Origin: Branchiostoma lanceolatum
Lineage: Eukaryota; Chordata; Leptocardii; Amphioxiformes; Branchiostomatidae
Direction of reading: 5' to 3'
Length of the DNA stretch: 64,000 nucleotides
Assembly (NCBI RefSeq): GCF_035083965.1
Contig: NC_089736.1
Coordinates: 12,362,207 to 12,426,206 of the forward strand
Made by a program: the position numbers and the translations under genes. Positions 1-47,660 of the stretch are shown here, piece by piece. The notes beneath the pieces are model-generated. The model had not been told where the DNA came from. It searched no databases and saw only the letters and a program-made list of their open reading frames with translations. Each line of letters starts with the position of its first letter. Within the stretch, counting starts at the first letter, position 1.

Positions 1-1229
1 TAAACGTGCGCAACGTTCCGTGTCATGCACAGCTAAAGCCAGGCATAGCGTTGTTTCGTCCAACCTTGTGATCCGAGTGTAAATAAGGCTTTCCTTTGTT
101 TGTGGTTCATTGATACACGTAACATGTAACAGTGGGCGTTTGTCTACAAAGTCTTTCTACAGCATCATTTAAAAATCAATAAAATGAAATAGCGTTGCAT
201 GTGACAGTTGTCTTTGCCTATGTTTATTTGTCCATCGAATTCTACAATATGGACACTTTTACCGGGCCAGCTTGTATTTTTTGCCGTATCTTCTTTCGTA
301 TGTAGATTTCCCCATAAGGGCAATTGTAAACCGGGATAAGCTTGGGGTCAAGCTATTTGTTTACGATTGTTCAGCTTGGCGCTCGTTTGACCTTGTAGGC
401 GTAAAGGGCATTTTTCGAAAACTAAGAAACATATAGAATAGAAACATGAACATGTAATAGTTAGAACATGGCTGAGGCCTGTCTATAGGGAAAAATTGAA
501 GCTCCTCCCACATGGGGCGTCCTTGACTCCCGTTGACTAACCAAAAACGTACGGAGTCAATAGTAATGACACTATTAATTGCCCTCAACGTTCACTTAGT
601 GTCTGATTAAGAAAAATGTAAGGGTAACATGATTTTCTTGATTAATTGAAAAGTCATCAAATCTATGCTATTACTCGAACCGTGGATGAAAATAGAAACC
701 TCGCTCCAATCTGATTTCCATCTTTCTTCATTAACAGGTGCGGGGTGAGTTTCATGTAAGCAATGAATATTGTAGGATTTATCTTGTGTAAAATTTTACC
801 TAACATGTGAATATTTGATTTTACATTTTATGAACACCCTGTCCATTGAAATAATAACTGAATATGAAAGGTCTTACAACACCATGAGGTTCCTAAATAC
901 ATGTGAGAATTTCTGAAGTTTTCAAGTAATAATGCAAGAAAGGACAAAACATGAGCAAGGCAAAAACCATCGAATAACATATTTTCGTCACAGGTATTCG
1001 GGATCACATACACTATACTTACGTAACACGTCTAATTATAACCTGGAACATATAAAGACATACATAGTCGTGTCTTCCAGCAATACTGAACAAAGTATAC
1101 AACACTGTCAAACAAAGCTAAAATTAGGTAATTTAACGTTAACGAAACAAACTTATATATATAAATTTGTGACCCGCCTATCTCATTTGCTCAATACAGA
1201 GAAATGTGTTTTGTAACCAAATCGAGTTG

Positions 1230-1560
1230 TCAGTGAAGAGGAACTGGACCGATTCAGAACTCGGAGGACCTGCCAATCACTATTCTTTTGAAAACTGGTT
1301 TTACTTCCATATTACGATGTGCCATTGATACAACTTCTAGATTGTTCCAATATAAACTCATTCATAAAATTTTCCGTACTAATATGCTATTGTATATTTG
1401 GAAGTGTGTAGACAGCCCGGCCCCTTATGCTCACTTTGTCATCTTGAGAAAGAAGCAGACACTCATGTCTTCTGGGATTGTACCTGTTTATAGTAATAAG
1501 TTTTCTTTTGGAATGAAATCAAAATTTGGTATAACAATAAAACAGGACTAGATCTCCATT
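1230..1560 (+). mobile_element. decayed L1/Tx1-like non-LTR retrotransposon fragment
   Basis: The plus-strand reading around 1335-1450 gives FQYKLIHKIFRTNMLLYIW followed by VDSPAPYAHF. This matches the C-terminal pattern of L1/Tx1-type ORF2 proteins (FQYKLLHRIL-TNKLLYK---VDSP-C-FC), with the zinc-ligand cysteines lost and a likely frameshift. A block at 1846-1920 repeats the sequence at 1231-1295, so a second partial copy follows. Family placement rests on the motif pattern only. Confidence 0.45.
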
Positions 1561-3589
1561 TAAATCCCTTCAATGTAACATTTGGAAATCTACCCTCTGA
1601 AACTAGTCTTATAATATAATTGGCCAAAAGGCATATTTTTAAAGTAGAAACAAAACAAACTTACTACATTTTCAAACATTCCTCAAGTACGTTAATGTAT
1701 TCCGCCAAGTAGAAAAATAATCGTGCCAAAAGACAAAGAGGGGAAAACTAGAAAAAACGTCATGCTAAATGGAGTATTTCATGTAATATCATAATTTGAG
1801 ATTTGATTTGCTGGATGGTACTTTATGTACAATTATGTTATTTTGGATTTAAAAAAGAGGAAATGGACCTTTTCAGAACTCAGATGACATAACAATCACC
1901 ATTCTTTAGAAAATTGGTCTTATTCAGATCGCTCGGTCGCAACGAGGTCGCCAACGTGCCGCTGGTCCAGTGAGATACGGACTTAAAAATCATCCATATG
2001 TACCCAGGGTCCAGAACCATAAATTAATTTATGAAGTGATTCCCACTTCGACCTTGCTGCAGTTTGAAAGGTTAATTGACCCAATAACTTCAAAAACACA
2101 TAAAAATCCCAGACCGTCTGAGCTGGAAACAATCGCAGGAGAAGATTAGCATAATACTGGTGAAGAAGATTCAAATATTCCTGGTTTCCAAAGTAACATT
2201 ATGGAACCGCACATAATGACGCAGAATAATTGTAGCAATGTCACATAATCAACACAACTTTTAGTTTTTGGAAAACACAAATCGTGTTAAAAATTCAACT
2301 TTCAAATCAGCCTAGCGCCTAGCAAAGTTATTTCAAAGTATCTAACTGTATCTATGTTTGCAACTTGAAAATGCCCTCCTCACAGTTAAATTCTAATGTT
2401 TGGTTGTTGGGTGTAGAAATAAAGCTTGGAGCTCTGTTGTCCATGTAATATACTAAAGGCCAGTTATATAGACACTGTAGAACTTGTTGTAAGACAGAGC
2501 TGCGCATGTAACTGCAAACCAATGCCTTACACTATCGAACAGAGCATGGCTAGCCAGTGTTGTAATTTATATTCTGGGTTAAGTAAAGCTAACTTCTTCA
2601 TGTACAACCATACATCAATTTCGTTGTTTCTACATTTCAAAAGTTACTTGAAGAGTAACTTGTGTCAGTCACTGCCTTAGCCATGCCCCTACCGATGTGA
2701 ACACCACGACAGTCAGTAGCAGACTAACTCTGGTAGTTTATGCTAGCCGAATTTATTGGATGATTTTATAGTACAGGCATGGTCTTTAAGAGTTTTGTGC
2801 AGTTTTAACGCGGAGAGTAAAAGTTATTGGAACATTCCTTGAACACAATGACCTATGTTGGGGCCGCCATCTTGAAACATCTTGCTCATTTGTTTAGGTT
2901 GTCACTTGAGCTTTCTCCTTGACTTAAGTTCTAAGCTAGTGTCACTGTTGCATGACATTCCTCCTTTCAGGGGTGAATGGACGCTAAGCTTCAGGTCATC
3001 GCTATTTGCTACTAGCTATTTGATTGATAGGTGATCCCTCAATGTTGTATTACCCCTGCCTACTTGCCTTAACATAATTGTATGGGTGAGAAAGACTTAG
3101 GAGCTGTAAACAAGTGATATTCAATCCCTCTGTTAGCACCACGAGGGCCGAGAAGACATTTCTGGTCATAGTGATTAGTATTTCAATCCTCGATTGGAGT
3201 ATTCTAGTACATATGAAAATTAAGGTCGCCCAACAAGAAAAATTTGGTTGATCCTGAACCTTATAAACGACCCCATGCTTCAGAGCTGATGAGTGAAAAG
3301 TTGGGTGGAAATTACAGTCTGACTTTTATTTATCCCTATTTTTCCAATGACAATCCATGTTCGACCCAAGGCACTTATCTGATTACATGAAACAATTTTG
3401 GCACCCAAGAAGCTTTCATCGTGGCAACAACCCGAAGGTTACAAAACTTAAAGGCGCATTAATAAAAATTACATACATACAATATAAAGTGTTTTTTTCT
3501 TTTTAATCGTTTTAATCCCAAAAGAAACTTTGATGTGTTTCCTTCCCCCATGCTTTGGATTTGGGGAAGGAGGCACTCAAGCTAACCGA

Positions 3590-3720
3590 CATCTTTCGCA
3601 CCGCAATCGTCCTTCAGTAAGACAGCTGGAGCCGCATGGTTCACGTTTGGAACGCTTTATTAGCCTTTTACACAAATAGATTTCGCCGATGTGGCTTCTT
3701 CAGTGGTTAAGGCCTTGATT
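3590..3720 (-). mobile_element. possible Penelope-like or related retroelement remnant
   Basis: Read on the minus strand, the stretch has CACTGAAGAAGCCAC and then a CGGCGAAA-type string. This arrangement is often seen near the ends of Penelope-like elements and related repeats. No coding frame survives. This is a pattern-level impression only. Confidence 0.2.
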
Positions 3721-4286
3721 TAAATGACACAAGTTCATGAAGTTCTCACTTTTATACCATCTAGTGCAAATTGCCCTTGAAATAAGATACCATACAGGTC
3801 CTTGTGCTCTGACCTTAGTTGACCTATATATGACTTCATCTATTGTTCTAGAACAATCAATTACGTGTAAAAGGTCTAATGTTTACACAATCGAGGGATG
3901 AGAGATGCGTCCTCTTCATAGTGTTGTCTTCCCCCTTCGCTGTTTTCTTGCTCAGGCACGTAGCTCTGGCGTCTCAGCTTCTCGTAGGGCTTGAAAATTA
4001 CGTAGATGACGTTCTTGGACTGTCTTCTCTCGGTGGTGTAGGGCTTTTGTAGGTGTAGGCACGGCCGTTGTTATGGTGCACTCAGTGGTATTTTCGTGTC
4101 TTCCTTGTGCTTGACTTGGCGGCGGTGTTTTCTTCCAGGTTTTTAAAATTTCGAATAACTTGTCCTGTTACAAAACAACTTGCATTATTTACTGACTCAC
4201 CCTCGTAGATGCGTCTGTACTTATGTTTCTTTGGCATATGGATATCATTTTTGGAATATGTGTTTTCTCAGGTGCAACGAACAACA

Positions 4287-38155
<33,869 letters not shown>

Positions 38156-38929
38156 GGTAAGTTGACATGTCACTCTTATTTCGTATATTATGGAATTATC
38201 GATACTAGGAAGGGTCACAGAAAATAGTCGCATATATGAAGCTTTGAAGTATGAAGTACTGGTTTGAACGCCACACATTTCATATCACACGTGACGCGAT
38301 TTAAGCAAAAGGATGTTTACGATATCGCAAAGATAGTGGTGGGTTCTTTGTAAAGTTAGTTTCTTAAAACTCGGTTCGACCGACACTTTGTTTGCTTGTA
38401 TGGTATCCCCAATCTGATGTCTGGCATCTAATCTACCGTGGATTGGCCAGGTTCCCTTCGGGGTTGAGGGTGCTTATTTCTGCGGGTATGATTTTGGCGC
38501 CCGGTAGGAGATTAACAATCGTCGTGGCAGACTACCACAGCAAACTTACTACATGGTGCCAAATATATCTCAGCGAAAAACGCCTTCCGCCCTGTAGAGC
38601 GCCCGGCCTATCACGCCCGGCCTAACGACAATCTTGACCGGATTCCAGGTTAGGTGGGCCCGGAGTTGGAGTTATCTGGACATGTACTCGATGTAACGTT
38701 CGTACACATTATACGCTAAGGCATGTTGGAATTTGGCGTGTAACGGAACATGAGATATGAACCACCACTACAGTCAGCGTCTTGAATACGTTTACATATC
38801 GGTTTACGTCCAGATGAACACAATTAAAATTGTGAAACATCAAGAGCAACACCAATATCCGTTCCGGTACAGTAGCATATGCCACCAATGCTTTGAAAAA
38901 AGGAATATCCTGCACATTCAATTTTTTTC

Positions 38930-39190
38930 CACTGCTGACTGGATCAACCTTCCAACAGTGCATTTTTCACGATCCTGTCAGCAGTGCACATTTTTCGACT
39001 GCTGACAGGACGATCCTGCCATTAACCGCAGGCCTACCAAGATATCGTAAATTGAAGAACTGCCGTGATACTATCCAACCAAAATATCGTAATTCGTGCA
39101 TGAGAACGGTAAAAAATCGTCTCTTTTGACAGGATCATCCTGTCAGCAATAGATAGATTTTTTTTACCGTTGACAGGATCATCCTGACAA
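38930..39190. repeat. cluster of palindromic TGACAGGATCATCCTGTCA motifs
   Basis: A 9+1+9 palindrome TGACAGGATCATCCTGTCA lies at about 39127. Related pieces are CCTGTCAGCAGT near 38973, its inverse ACTGCTGACAGG near 38999, GGACGATCCTG near 39006 and TTGACAGGATCATCCTGACA near 39171. They could be termini of small fold-back elements or binding sites. Function unknown. Confidence 0.5.
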
Positions 39191-42100
39191 AGCTTAACTC
39201 TGAATCATTGCTATCATCATTCACACCATTAAAGGTTTGTAAGGCATTATCAATCTGAATGGAGACTTTTTTAACTTGAAAGTGCAAACTATTTCTACAG
39301 AAGTAATAATATAATATCTCCTATTTATTTATGTGTCATATGGTGTTATGATGTGTAAAAAAAGGAAGTATTGGTACTTTCCAAAGAGCAAATATTTCAA
39401 TGTATCTATCAAATCATTACATACGTTTTTGAGTTCCAATTGCAAAATCCTCATCAAAATACATTTTCACCAACTGAAATAATATTCATTGCTTTCAGGT
39501 TGAGACTACTGGACAGATACCACCGAGACTGTTGTGGAAGTGGTGCTGTTGCTTTGCAAAGGTTTATAAATTGCATCTTATCTTTGACTAGTACCTGCTT
39601 AATCAGCCATATATTATTCAAGATGCCATTCCACAAGCTTCAGAATCTGTAAATGACAATTTTCGCCTTTGTTTGATGCTAATTTCAAAGTTCACCACGC
39701 GCTCTTTTAGGGTCATTCAGGCTGTGTTAAGTGAACCCTCTAGACATTTTATAAAGAATTTCTGATGCCCTGGAAGATGACTTCTTGAAACTCTTCATTC
39801 TTTGCTGAAAATCCAAAAATTCTACTTCTTATGTCATGGTAGTATGTAAAATTTAGAAACTGTCTCTTTGCATCTTTGAAATTCTTCAAACAATATTATT
39901 TCATTATCAAGTATCTAGATACAGGCCACAATGGCATTACGATGATATTCATTCAAATTTGGCGTAGTGAAAAGATTTAAACACTCTAAAATAATAAAAA
40001 AAGCTAGATTTGGATCGATAGTTTTGTTATCAATAGATAACAGTGTATTCATATTTTCTTATCTTTATTCATGGTTACTTAGGAAAGGTAGGGTATGCAC
40101 AGGATACTACATGGAAAATACAGTTCACTGAACAATACAAGACTTACAACTGTACAGAATTAAAGAGCGTCTCATCTTAACTGCAACGTAAATAGGATAA
40201 GTTGCAGTTAAAAAAACACTATTCAACAGCGATGACATTCATAACATCATGATGCTTCATTTTAATTGTTTCAATTTTTGAAATACGAATTTTAAAACAT
40301 GTAACAAATCACATGTTTTTTTAATCAAAATTCAAACAGCAAGTGCATGGGTGCCATCTTTTGTAAATCAAACCGTAACATCAAAGCACGATAGAAAGCA
40401 CGATAGAAGAGAAATTAAAATCTAACCAATGGCATCTTACAATACAGAATGCTTGTTCACCACATGTGTCGTCTAAGGCAACCTTTTCAAAAACGCCCTG
40501 CTCATCTAGCTGTAATACAGCGGCATAGGAGCCCAACAGAGTTTGGGTTTAAAAATAACAAAGAAAAATTCTAAAATGAAGAATTTTGAGGTGGATTTTT
40601 GTTGGTTAAGTCTTGTGGGCATATGTTGCATGTCCACCCTTACCAAATTTCTAGTCAGGCCAAAATGTACATTTTTTCAAATCTAAAATTTTCTATAAAA
40701 AACAAATCTCACTGAATTTTTTTCGTAAAAAAAATGAATTGAATTTCTGCATGTGAGCATATACCCTAGGCGCCACCATATCAAAGTTCAAGAAAATCAA
40801 TTTGTTACAGGTCGTTTTACAGGAGTACATGAGGCAAACATTTGACCTCATTACATTTTGTTCAGAAAATGGAAAAAGAAACATTAATAGAATGAAGAAA
40901 ACAAACCTCACAACATATATGCGTTTTCTACTCATCAACGGTATTTCTGACCATTTGACCTAAAAATGAAAGAAGCTAAATCTTTTTTTACAAGACAGAA
41001 TTTTTTTCCACACCAATCTCATAACAAGTTAAACGATCAATGTCCATCGATGCGACCCTCTGTAAGATTTAAGGATTTCTTTTTTTTCAAGTATATACCC
41101 ATATATCCATAAGAAACGGTAAGTAAGAGTAAGACCCCAGGTTTGTACAGTTGAATGTCTTTACACGACTGAAGAAGAAAATGTGTATGCGGTCACCTTT
41201 AACATACACTGTGGACATTGACTCGTAGTTAACACCTACTATGGAGTTCGAAAGAAGATCTGATGTAACACCTATGTATAAGAAGACAGCTTGATGTAAA
41301 GTTATAAGATTTACTCAGCTTGTAACTGAAAGATCATTAACTGTACTTCAATGATGTCGGCAGATTTGGAACGCCATATGCATGTTGTTCTTACATGTAG
41401 ATAGAAGTCTAACGGTTTTTAAGACACCCGTAACCGTCGATTTTTCAATACGTTGTGAAGCGGTGACAACCTCAAAGTGCATGAGTCATTTACTATCATG
41501 TGACCCGATATATGCATTAACGGGAAAAGACTGACTAAAAAAAATAGTTACGACCATGAAACGGTTTGTAAAGCAATGCATTGCCTATGGAATAATGTAG
41601 AACACTGTGCCATCTGCCGTCCGTCATTTAGACCTGGCGATATTATCAAACATTGTGTGTCTGTGTGTGTTTGCTTATCATACATTAAAACTAGCTGCTT
41701 GCAGTTTAATATGCATCTGTGATTTCTTTTGTCATGTGTCAATAGACAGAATAGTTGGTCCATAAATGCATACGTTGATATCTAATCTAGGGATCTGATG
41801 ATGTAGCTTTTGTAATTTAAAAAAAAAATCCAAGTCACCGCGATGTTTTTTCTATAATATTTTCGAACCATTGTCAAATGAATACAATTTTTTTTCGGAA
41901 CAGTTAAACATGTTTCAAAAGAAAGTAAATGCGGGAGTACCAAGGTTTAGACATTGTTCTGATAATTTGAAAAATTTTCTTAAGTGTCCATCAAAAGAGA
42001 TATTTTTTTCGAATAAATTTCAAATATAGATTGGGTTGTTTCAAATCTGAAAATATTTAGAAAAGAAGGGTCATTTGCCGAAAACCCTACAAAGGCCTAT

Positions 42101-42699
42101 TATGGGTCAGTAGAAGGACCGCCGACAGCGCGGCAAGTCACTGTGGCGTGACACCGTCTATTGTCACCAGGTCAGTGATTTAAGTTCCCGGTAATTCAGA
42201 GAATGAAAAAAAATCTGCACAGAAAAAAAACGCACAAAATAGGCCACAAAACGTTTTAAACGTACAGAAACCGGTAGAAGCAAAAAAGAAAGACGTAATC
42301 ATCAAGAGCAAATTAAAATTAAACTTTGCCAAAACGTCCAAAGGGTTTCACATCTGTTTATTGGAAAAGTTCGGCGGCAGTCGAAGGGAGGTTCTTTGGC
42401 ATGTAATACACTGTGCTTTTTCCACCGTATTGGTAAATTTTCAATTAAAAAGCATTAAATCAATACATGATTAGGATCTATATTACCGGTACCAACAACG
42501 TCAAGAAAAAGCTGGAGGAAGACACCGTAGAAAATAACTTCTGTAGCCAATTCCGCTGCTGTTGTTGATTCCTACAAAGGCGGCCTGAACCCTGCTTGGG
42601 AGAGTCTATTCTGTGCGTAGGGGTAATGTGTCTTAGAAATACTTCAAACCATTTCAATAATGGTTTATTTGATTCAGTTAAAAATACTATGATAGCAAG

Positions 42700-44830
42700 T
42701 TCCTCGTTATCCTCCTATTTAAAACGGACCAGTCCAAAAAGACATACACTGGAAATGGACTTTTGTATAATCAAACCAGTACAAAATCAAATTTTAATAA
42801 ATGCCACCCCCATGCAAGTGGCACCTTGACTTAAAAAGGACCAGTCCAAAAACACACCCAGTCAGAAATGGACTTTTGCATAATCTAACCAGTCAAATTT
42901 CAATAAACAATGTCCCCCCGTGCAAGAATTGACTCTTCCAGCGGCACCTCCATGTAAACTGGGCCAGTCTAAAAACACTTCCACTAAAAAAATGGAACTA
43001 TTTGAATAATCACCCCAGTCCAAAATTGAATTTGAAAAATGTGCCCCCTCCATGTTACTGTAAGACTGGACTCTTCAGTAATATACATTTTTGGTTTAGA
43101 AATAATGGAAAACTATACTTGTTTGAATTATCATTCTAAAGGCTGAATGGGATTCGGCGGATTGCGTAGGTTTATTTGAGACAATAGTTTACGTACGCGG
43201 TCGAATTAAAACATTAACATATCATGTTGAATATATGTTTTGACGTCACACTTAGATTGAAAATATCACTTTCATTAGAAACATCGCATCGCTTTCGCTG
43301 TTTGAAATAGTTTCAGTATAAAACCTATATAAATTGCACAATATGTGACATGTTAACATGTTTCAACATTTTTTATTAAGATGAATTGAGATGGATGACG
43401 ACAACTTTCATGGACAGAGCGAGACAAGAAAAAGTAATTTTAACAAGAGCGAAATCAAAAATTTCTATAGAAAAATAATACAGAACTATACCCGTGCAGG
43501 GGGCTATTTTGCCCCGCAGTCCGACCCGGTAATGAACGGGCCTGCAGCAGAACTGTGTAAAAAATAAAACAACTCAAAACGGGGTGGATAAAACTCCGAA
43601 CAGCAGAATAGATCTCCGATACATTCCACCAAAGTATTCTCCCTATCAATTAAATTCACACTTTCCTTTAATCCAGAAGTAGCACATATCAAATGTTGTA
43701 GACAGATACATTTCAGACACCAAGGATTAAATCTTGAGAATGTCAAAATCCAATATCATGATCCAGATGGAGAATGACTAATCTCCAAATATACCATCTA
43801 AAATATGACTACTGAAGGGCTTGCACAATAAGACACAGGACAGATTGTTGAAATTTCACGAACAGACTGCATTTTCAAACATCAACAACCACTGAGTGAG
43901 GTCAAGACGTTTTTCGAAGTTCAGCAACCGTATCATGTGTGGTGTTGCACTTGAGTGATATCTTTCAGTTGTGAACGTTGTTCAATTTGTCTCATGAGCT
44001 GATGACCGGCGCGGGTCTTTCTGCCACTTATTTCCTCTCGTGAAGGTGGTAGGAATCTTACAGTAATTGACTAACACTGAAAAGGTAGCAAATGCAGCAT
44101 ATTTCCCTCATACCCCTCCCCATTTAAAAATGGACTGGTTCAAAGCCACACCTCAGCAAATTGAAATATTCAAAATAAACTTCTACCAAAAAGTCACCTG
44201 ATGAAAAGTCATCCCATTCCATTATTGAGCGTTCCCAATTTTACCACCTATGTAGAATGGAGTCTTCCACAGGAAACTTCATGCATATTGGACCTTTCCC
44301 AAGACACTTCCTCTGAAAGAAATGGAAAACCACAGTCCAAAATTGAATTTAGAAAAAAAAAGAAAAAAAAATAGTCCATCCATGCATGAATAGAATCTTC
44401 TAATTGGACCTCCAAAAAAATGGACCAGTTGGAAAGCACGTCCGTTCAAACAAATGGATTTTTGAATAATCATCCCAGTCCAACTTGAATTTCAAAAATA
44501 TGTCCCCCTATGTAAAATGGACCCGTCCAAAAAGACATACACTCAAAAAATTAACTTTTGTATAATCAAACCAGTACAAATCGCCTTGACTGAAAATGGA
44601 CCAGTCCAACAACAAATCCAGTAAAAATGGACTTCTGTGTAATCAAACCAGTCAAATTTCAATTAAAAAATGTTCCCCTGTGCAAGAATTGACTCTTCCA
44701 GCGGCACCCCCATGTAAACTGAGCCAGTATGAAAACACTTCCACTAAAAAATGGACCTTTTGGAGTAATCACCCCAGTCCATAATTGCATTTAAAAAAAT
44801 GTACCCCCCCCCCATGTAACTGTAAGGATG
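42700..44830. repeat. interrupted repeat block with GGACCAGTCC motif
   Basis: Imperfect units of roughly 115-130 bp recur at 42710-43080 and 44100-44830, separated by about 1 kb of unrelated DNA. Shared strings include GACTCTTCCAGCGGCACC, CATGTAAACTG-GCCAGT and AATCACCCCAGTCCA. A related piece in opposite orientation lies at about 48490-48535. No coding potential or recognised family. Confidence 0.6.
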
Positions 44831-45571
44831 GACTCCAGGAAAATACATTTTGGTTCAGGAATAACGAAAAACTATACTTGTTTGAGCTATCATTTTAAGG
44901 TTGAATGCATGGGATGATTTTTTGTTGTGTGATTGGGTGCCCAAATAATTGAATTATTTGATAATATACCTAGTGGTGAATGATGGGGATTTTACCCTAG
45001 CAGCGTTTGCAAGTTAAGCAAATGTGGACAGTATCAGACATAAATCATGCAAATAAGGCCCCCATTTATATAATTTATGTGGAAAGCCTAAAATAGCCTT
45101 CTTTGCAAAGATAGGACTTTCATACTTGTATAATTCGGCTAGAGAAGATGACCAACTGACAATTCATACAAATAAGGTTCTTATTTGCTTAATAAATTGG
45201 GAATATTTATGATATGCCAATCGAAAAGGCGAAGGTATGAGGTCGTGGAACCTGTCTGTTTTGGTTGCCATGGCAAAAAATTGACATCATTAACTGCGTT
45301 TAGCGGCTGTTATGTAGGTATGTAGGGGTGAAATAAGAGATGAAAACATCAACACCAAAACCCTCCTCAGTCCTTGCGTGTTAAATATTATTACAACTCA
45401 AATAGTACTATAGGGCATCTATTATAAACGCCTGGCAGAATGTAAAGAGAGAGTCATGAGTTAGCAAGTTTTGTCGCAAAACAAGTGTGGTCACCAGCAT
45501 ACCACTTGAAGCAAGCCCACCAGTAAGACCTATTCAATCGTCTGTGATAGTTCTACTTAGGAGAATCAGAC

Positions 45572-46209
45572 ATGGCTTCCTGCTCGTTGTTGCTGGTTGC
45601 GGTGCTTGTCGTTGCGGTGATGACGCTGACAAGCTACATCGAGAACGTCACTACTGGGCAGGTTAGCGTATTTCTTTAATTTGCATACAGCAATTGTTAC
45701 GACTTGTGTTGTGTACTAGTTGGAAGCTCTACATCTTAAATTGTTCCTGGGTTTGCAGCAAAAGTGGACTGAAACAAGAATTGAAGCTGCAAACGTGACA
45801 TCATAGCCATTATTTATGAGTTATATTTCTGTATTAAAAAAGGGCCAAAAAATGACAGCCTAGTACCACTATAAAAGTCCCAAATTGCCACTTATTAGCC
45901 TTGTAAAAGGTAATTAAACACGTTAACATGCAGGCTAGAGGAGCAGTTTGCAAGTGGGTTTACGTTCATATGAACGTTCACATGTATGTTTATTTCGATC
46001 AAATGTATTTCTAGATAAACACCGCGGTGGAGAAAGGCTTGAAGCCAAAGTTAGAAAGCCCCCTTCTACTGGCGATGGAAACTTGCAATGAAGCAGATGC
46101 TATGACGTGTGTTATGAAAGACGCCGCCCAGCGGCTGGAAGAAGATGTGCAGCAAACCATAAAATTGCACCATGAAATGCTCAAGGCTGAATTTTTGCAA
46201 GATCGTTGA
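45572..46209 (+). CDS. small secreted helical protein, unknown family (94 aa)
   Basis: Exon 1 is 45572-45661 and exon 2 is 46015-46209, joined in phase 0 (donor GTTAGC, acceptor TTTCTAG). The first ATG gives MASCSLLLVAVLVVAVMTL, a clear signal peptide. The remaining part is charged and probably alpha-helical, with two cysteines ten residues apart in TCNEADAMTC and an amphipathic end (AQRLEEDVQQTIKLHHEML). Length and layout suggest a small secreted peptide or cofactor. No family was recognised. Both exons are short, so other exons or a different 3' end are possible. Confidence 0.6.
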
Positions 46210-46379
46210 TATAGAAGGTAAACAAATTGGCAAAGTGCAAAATTGTTCATGAAAGCTTTCGACATGTAGCATGGAATAAGAAACACATTCCATACATGTA
46301 TTTTACACGGCTCTTCAAGTGAATTGAAGAAGAAGAAACGTTGATATTTTCAACAACATCGATAAACATTGTACATGTA

Positions 46380-46465
<86 letters not shown>
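46380..46465. repeat. (CT)n(AT)n microsatellite
   Basis: A CT run followed by a long AT run. Open frames here on either strand are repeat artefacts. Confidence 0.9.
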
Positions 46466-46472
<7 letters not shown>

Positions 46473-46691
46473 TTCAGGCATGGAATACTTCACAAGACTG
46501 AAGTATTCCATGCACGAAAATTACAATTTTAGTCAGGAAATTATACAGCCAAATTCCTTTTACAACTGTATATATATAGAATACAGTAAGTGTGGCAACA
46601 TTCTGGTCGTAGATCAATAATGAGGTTTGTTATTATAAAAGATGATAACCTCAATAAGGAGGTGCATCATTCCCATACTGGATATAAGCAG

Positions 46692-46763
46692 GCGTTGGTG
46701 GTGTAATGGTCAGCATTGTTGCCTTCCAAGCAGTAGATCCGGGTTCGATTCCCGGCCAACGCA
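46692..46763 (+). tRNA. tRNA-Gly(UCC)
   Basis: A 72-nt cloverleaf: acceptor GCGTTGG pairs with CCAACGC, T arm CCGGG-TTCGATT-CCCGG, anticodon loop CTTCCAA giving anticodon UCC, internal B-box GGTTCGATTCC. It matches the normal animal tRNA-Gly(UCC) form, which reads GGA. The anticodon stem has two G-U pairs next to the D side. Confidence 0.93.
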
Positions 46764-47660
46764 GCGGAATGTTTTGCTTTTTGTGTCCTTTCCGTTTAAA
46801 GCAAGACCGTACTAATTTCTTATGGAGATTGTAAAGCATTGCATTATCTCCCTCCATAATATGACTGGATACCAAAGCGTCTTCTTTATAATAACGTTGG
46901 ACTAAACGTTAAAAACTTTATAACAAATAATAGAACTGACGAATGCACTGTTGTTTTTACATTTTATTACGTAATGCTAATAAGATGTTAATGTGTTTCA
47001 GTCATTTGTACTTAAATTATGTGCTTGTTTGACACTTCCAAAAGCTACTACAAGGTGTGCGAGCTCTTCCAACGGAACGCTTACATCATAGATCATTTCA
47101 CATTGCTGTTAATGTTGTTCTGTTCATATATCTACATTAGATTGTACGAACGTACTACATGTAATCGAATTACAATCTTTTCACCTTACATTGCACCTTC
47201 ACTGAATGAATACGTACAATAAGCAAACTGTGCATGTAGCAACAGAGTGAGTCTGAAAACTTTGGATATGATATAGTGACCTTGCCATACCTTGCCATAA
47301 GCTTTGGTAAATAGACAATTAAATGTGGCCTTTTTAAAAAGATTTTCTAAACCAATTAAAATGATATCAAAATAACAAACAAAGCCGCACAAGCAAGGTA
47401 TGTAAATGTAAGTAAATACATGTATATATGAAATCCCATGCAACATCAACCCACAAGAAATCCAAAAACTAAAACTGGTAGTTTTAAGGTATATTGAACA
47501 CATGGAAGTTGTTGCTACTACGCAACTTCTAAGTTTAAAGTTTGTTCATCTCCATATCAAGCTTTACATCAACATTTATACTCGTAATATTCTGTTCTTA
47601 TGTTGGGAAGTTTCCCCGAAAGCCACAACGATTCTTTTTTACATTTTTCCTTGTTTCAGA

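Larger units (their letters stand above)
1..4286. other. upstream non-coding region
   Basis: No convincing coding exon is seen before the signal-peptide exon at 4287. The stretch is AT-rich and holds two short L1/Tx1-like retrotransposon remnants (about 1230-1560 and 1845-1930) and a possible Penelope-like remnant near 3590-3720. A splice acceptor at 4270-4271 lies 15 nt before the ATG, so at least one untranslated first exon of the MACPF gene probably lies here. No promoter could be assigned by eye. Confidence 0.5.
38156..45571. other. intergenic region between the MACPF gene and the small secreted gene
   Basis: About 7.4 kb with no supported gene. It contains a cluster of CAGGATCATCCTG-type palindromes (38930-39190), AT-rich sequence with nothing recognisable (39200-42500), and an interrupted repeat block with GGACCAGTCC (42700-44830). 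A 3'UTR exon of the MACPF gene may lie here, because a donor-like GTAAGT follows its stop. Confidence 0.5.

Noticed and set aside
46341..46620. Frames with Ser-Leu then Ile-Tyr runs
   Set aside because: Produced by the (CT)n(AT)n microsatellite.
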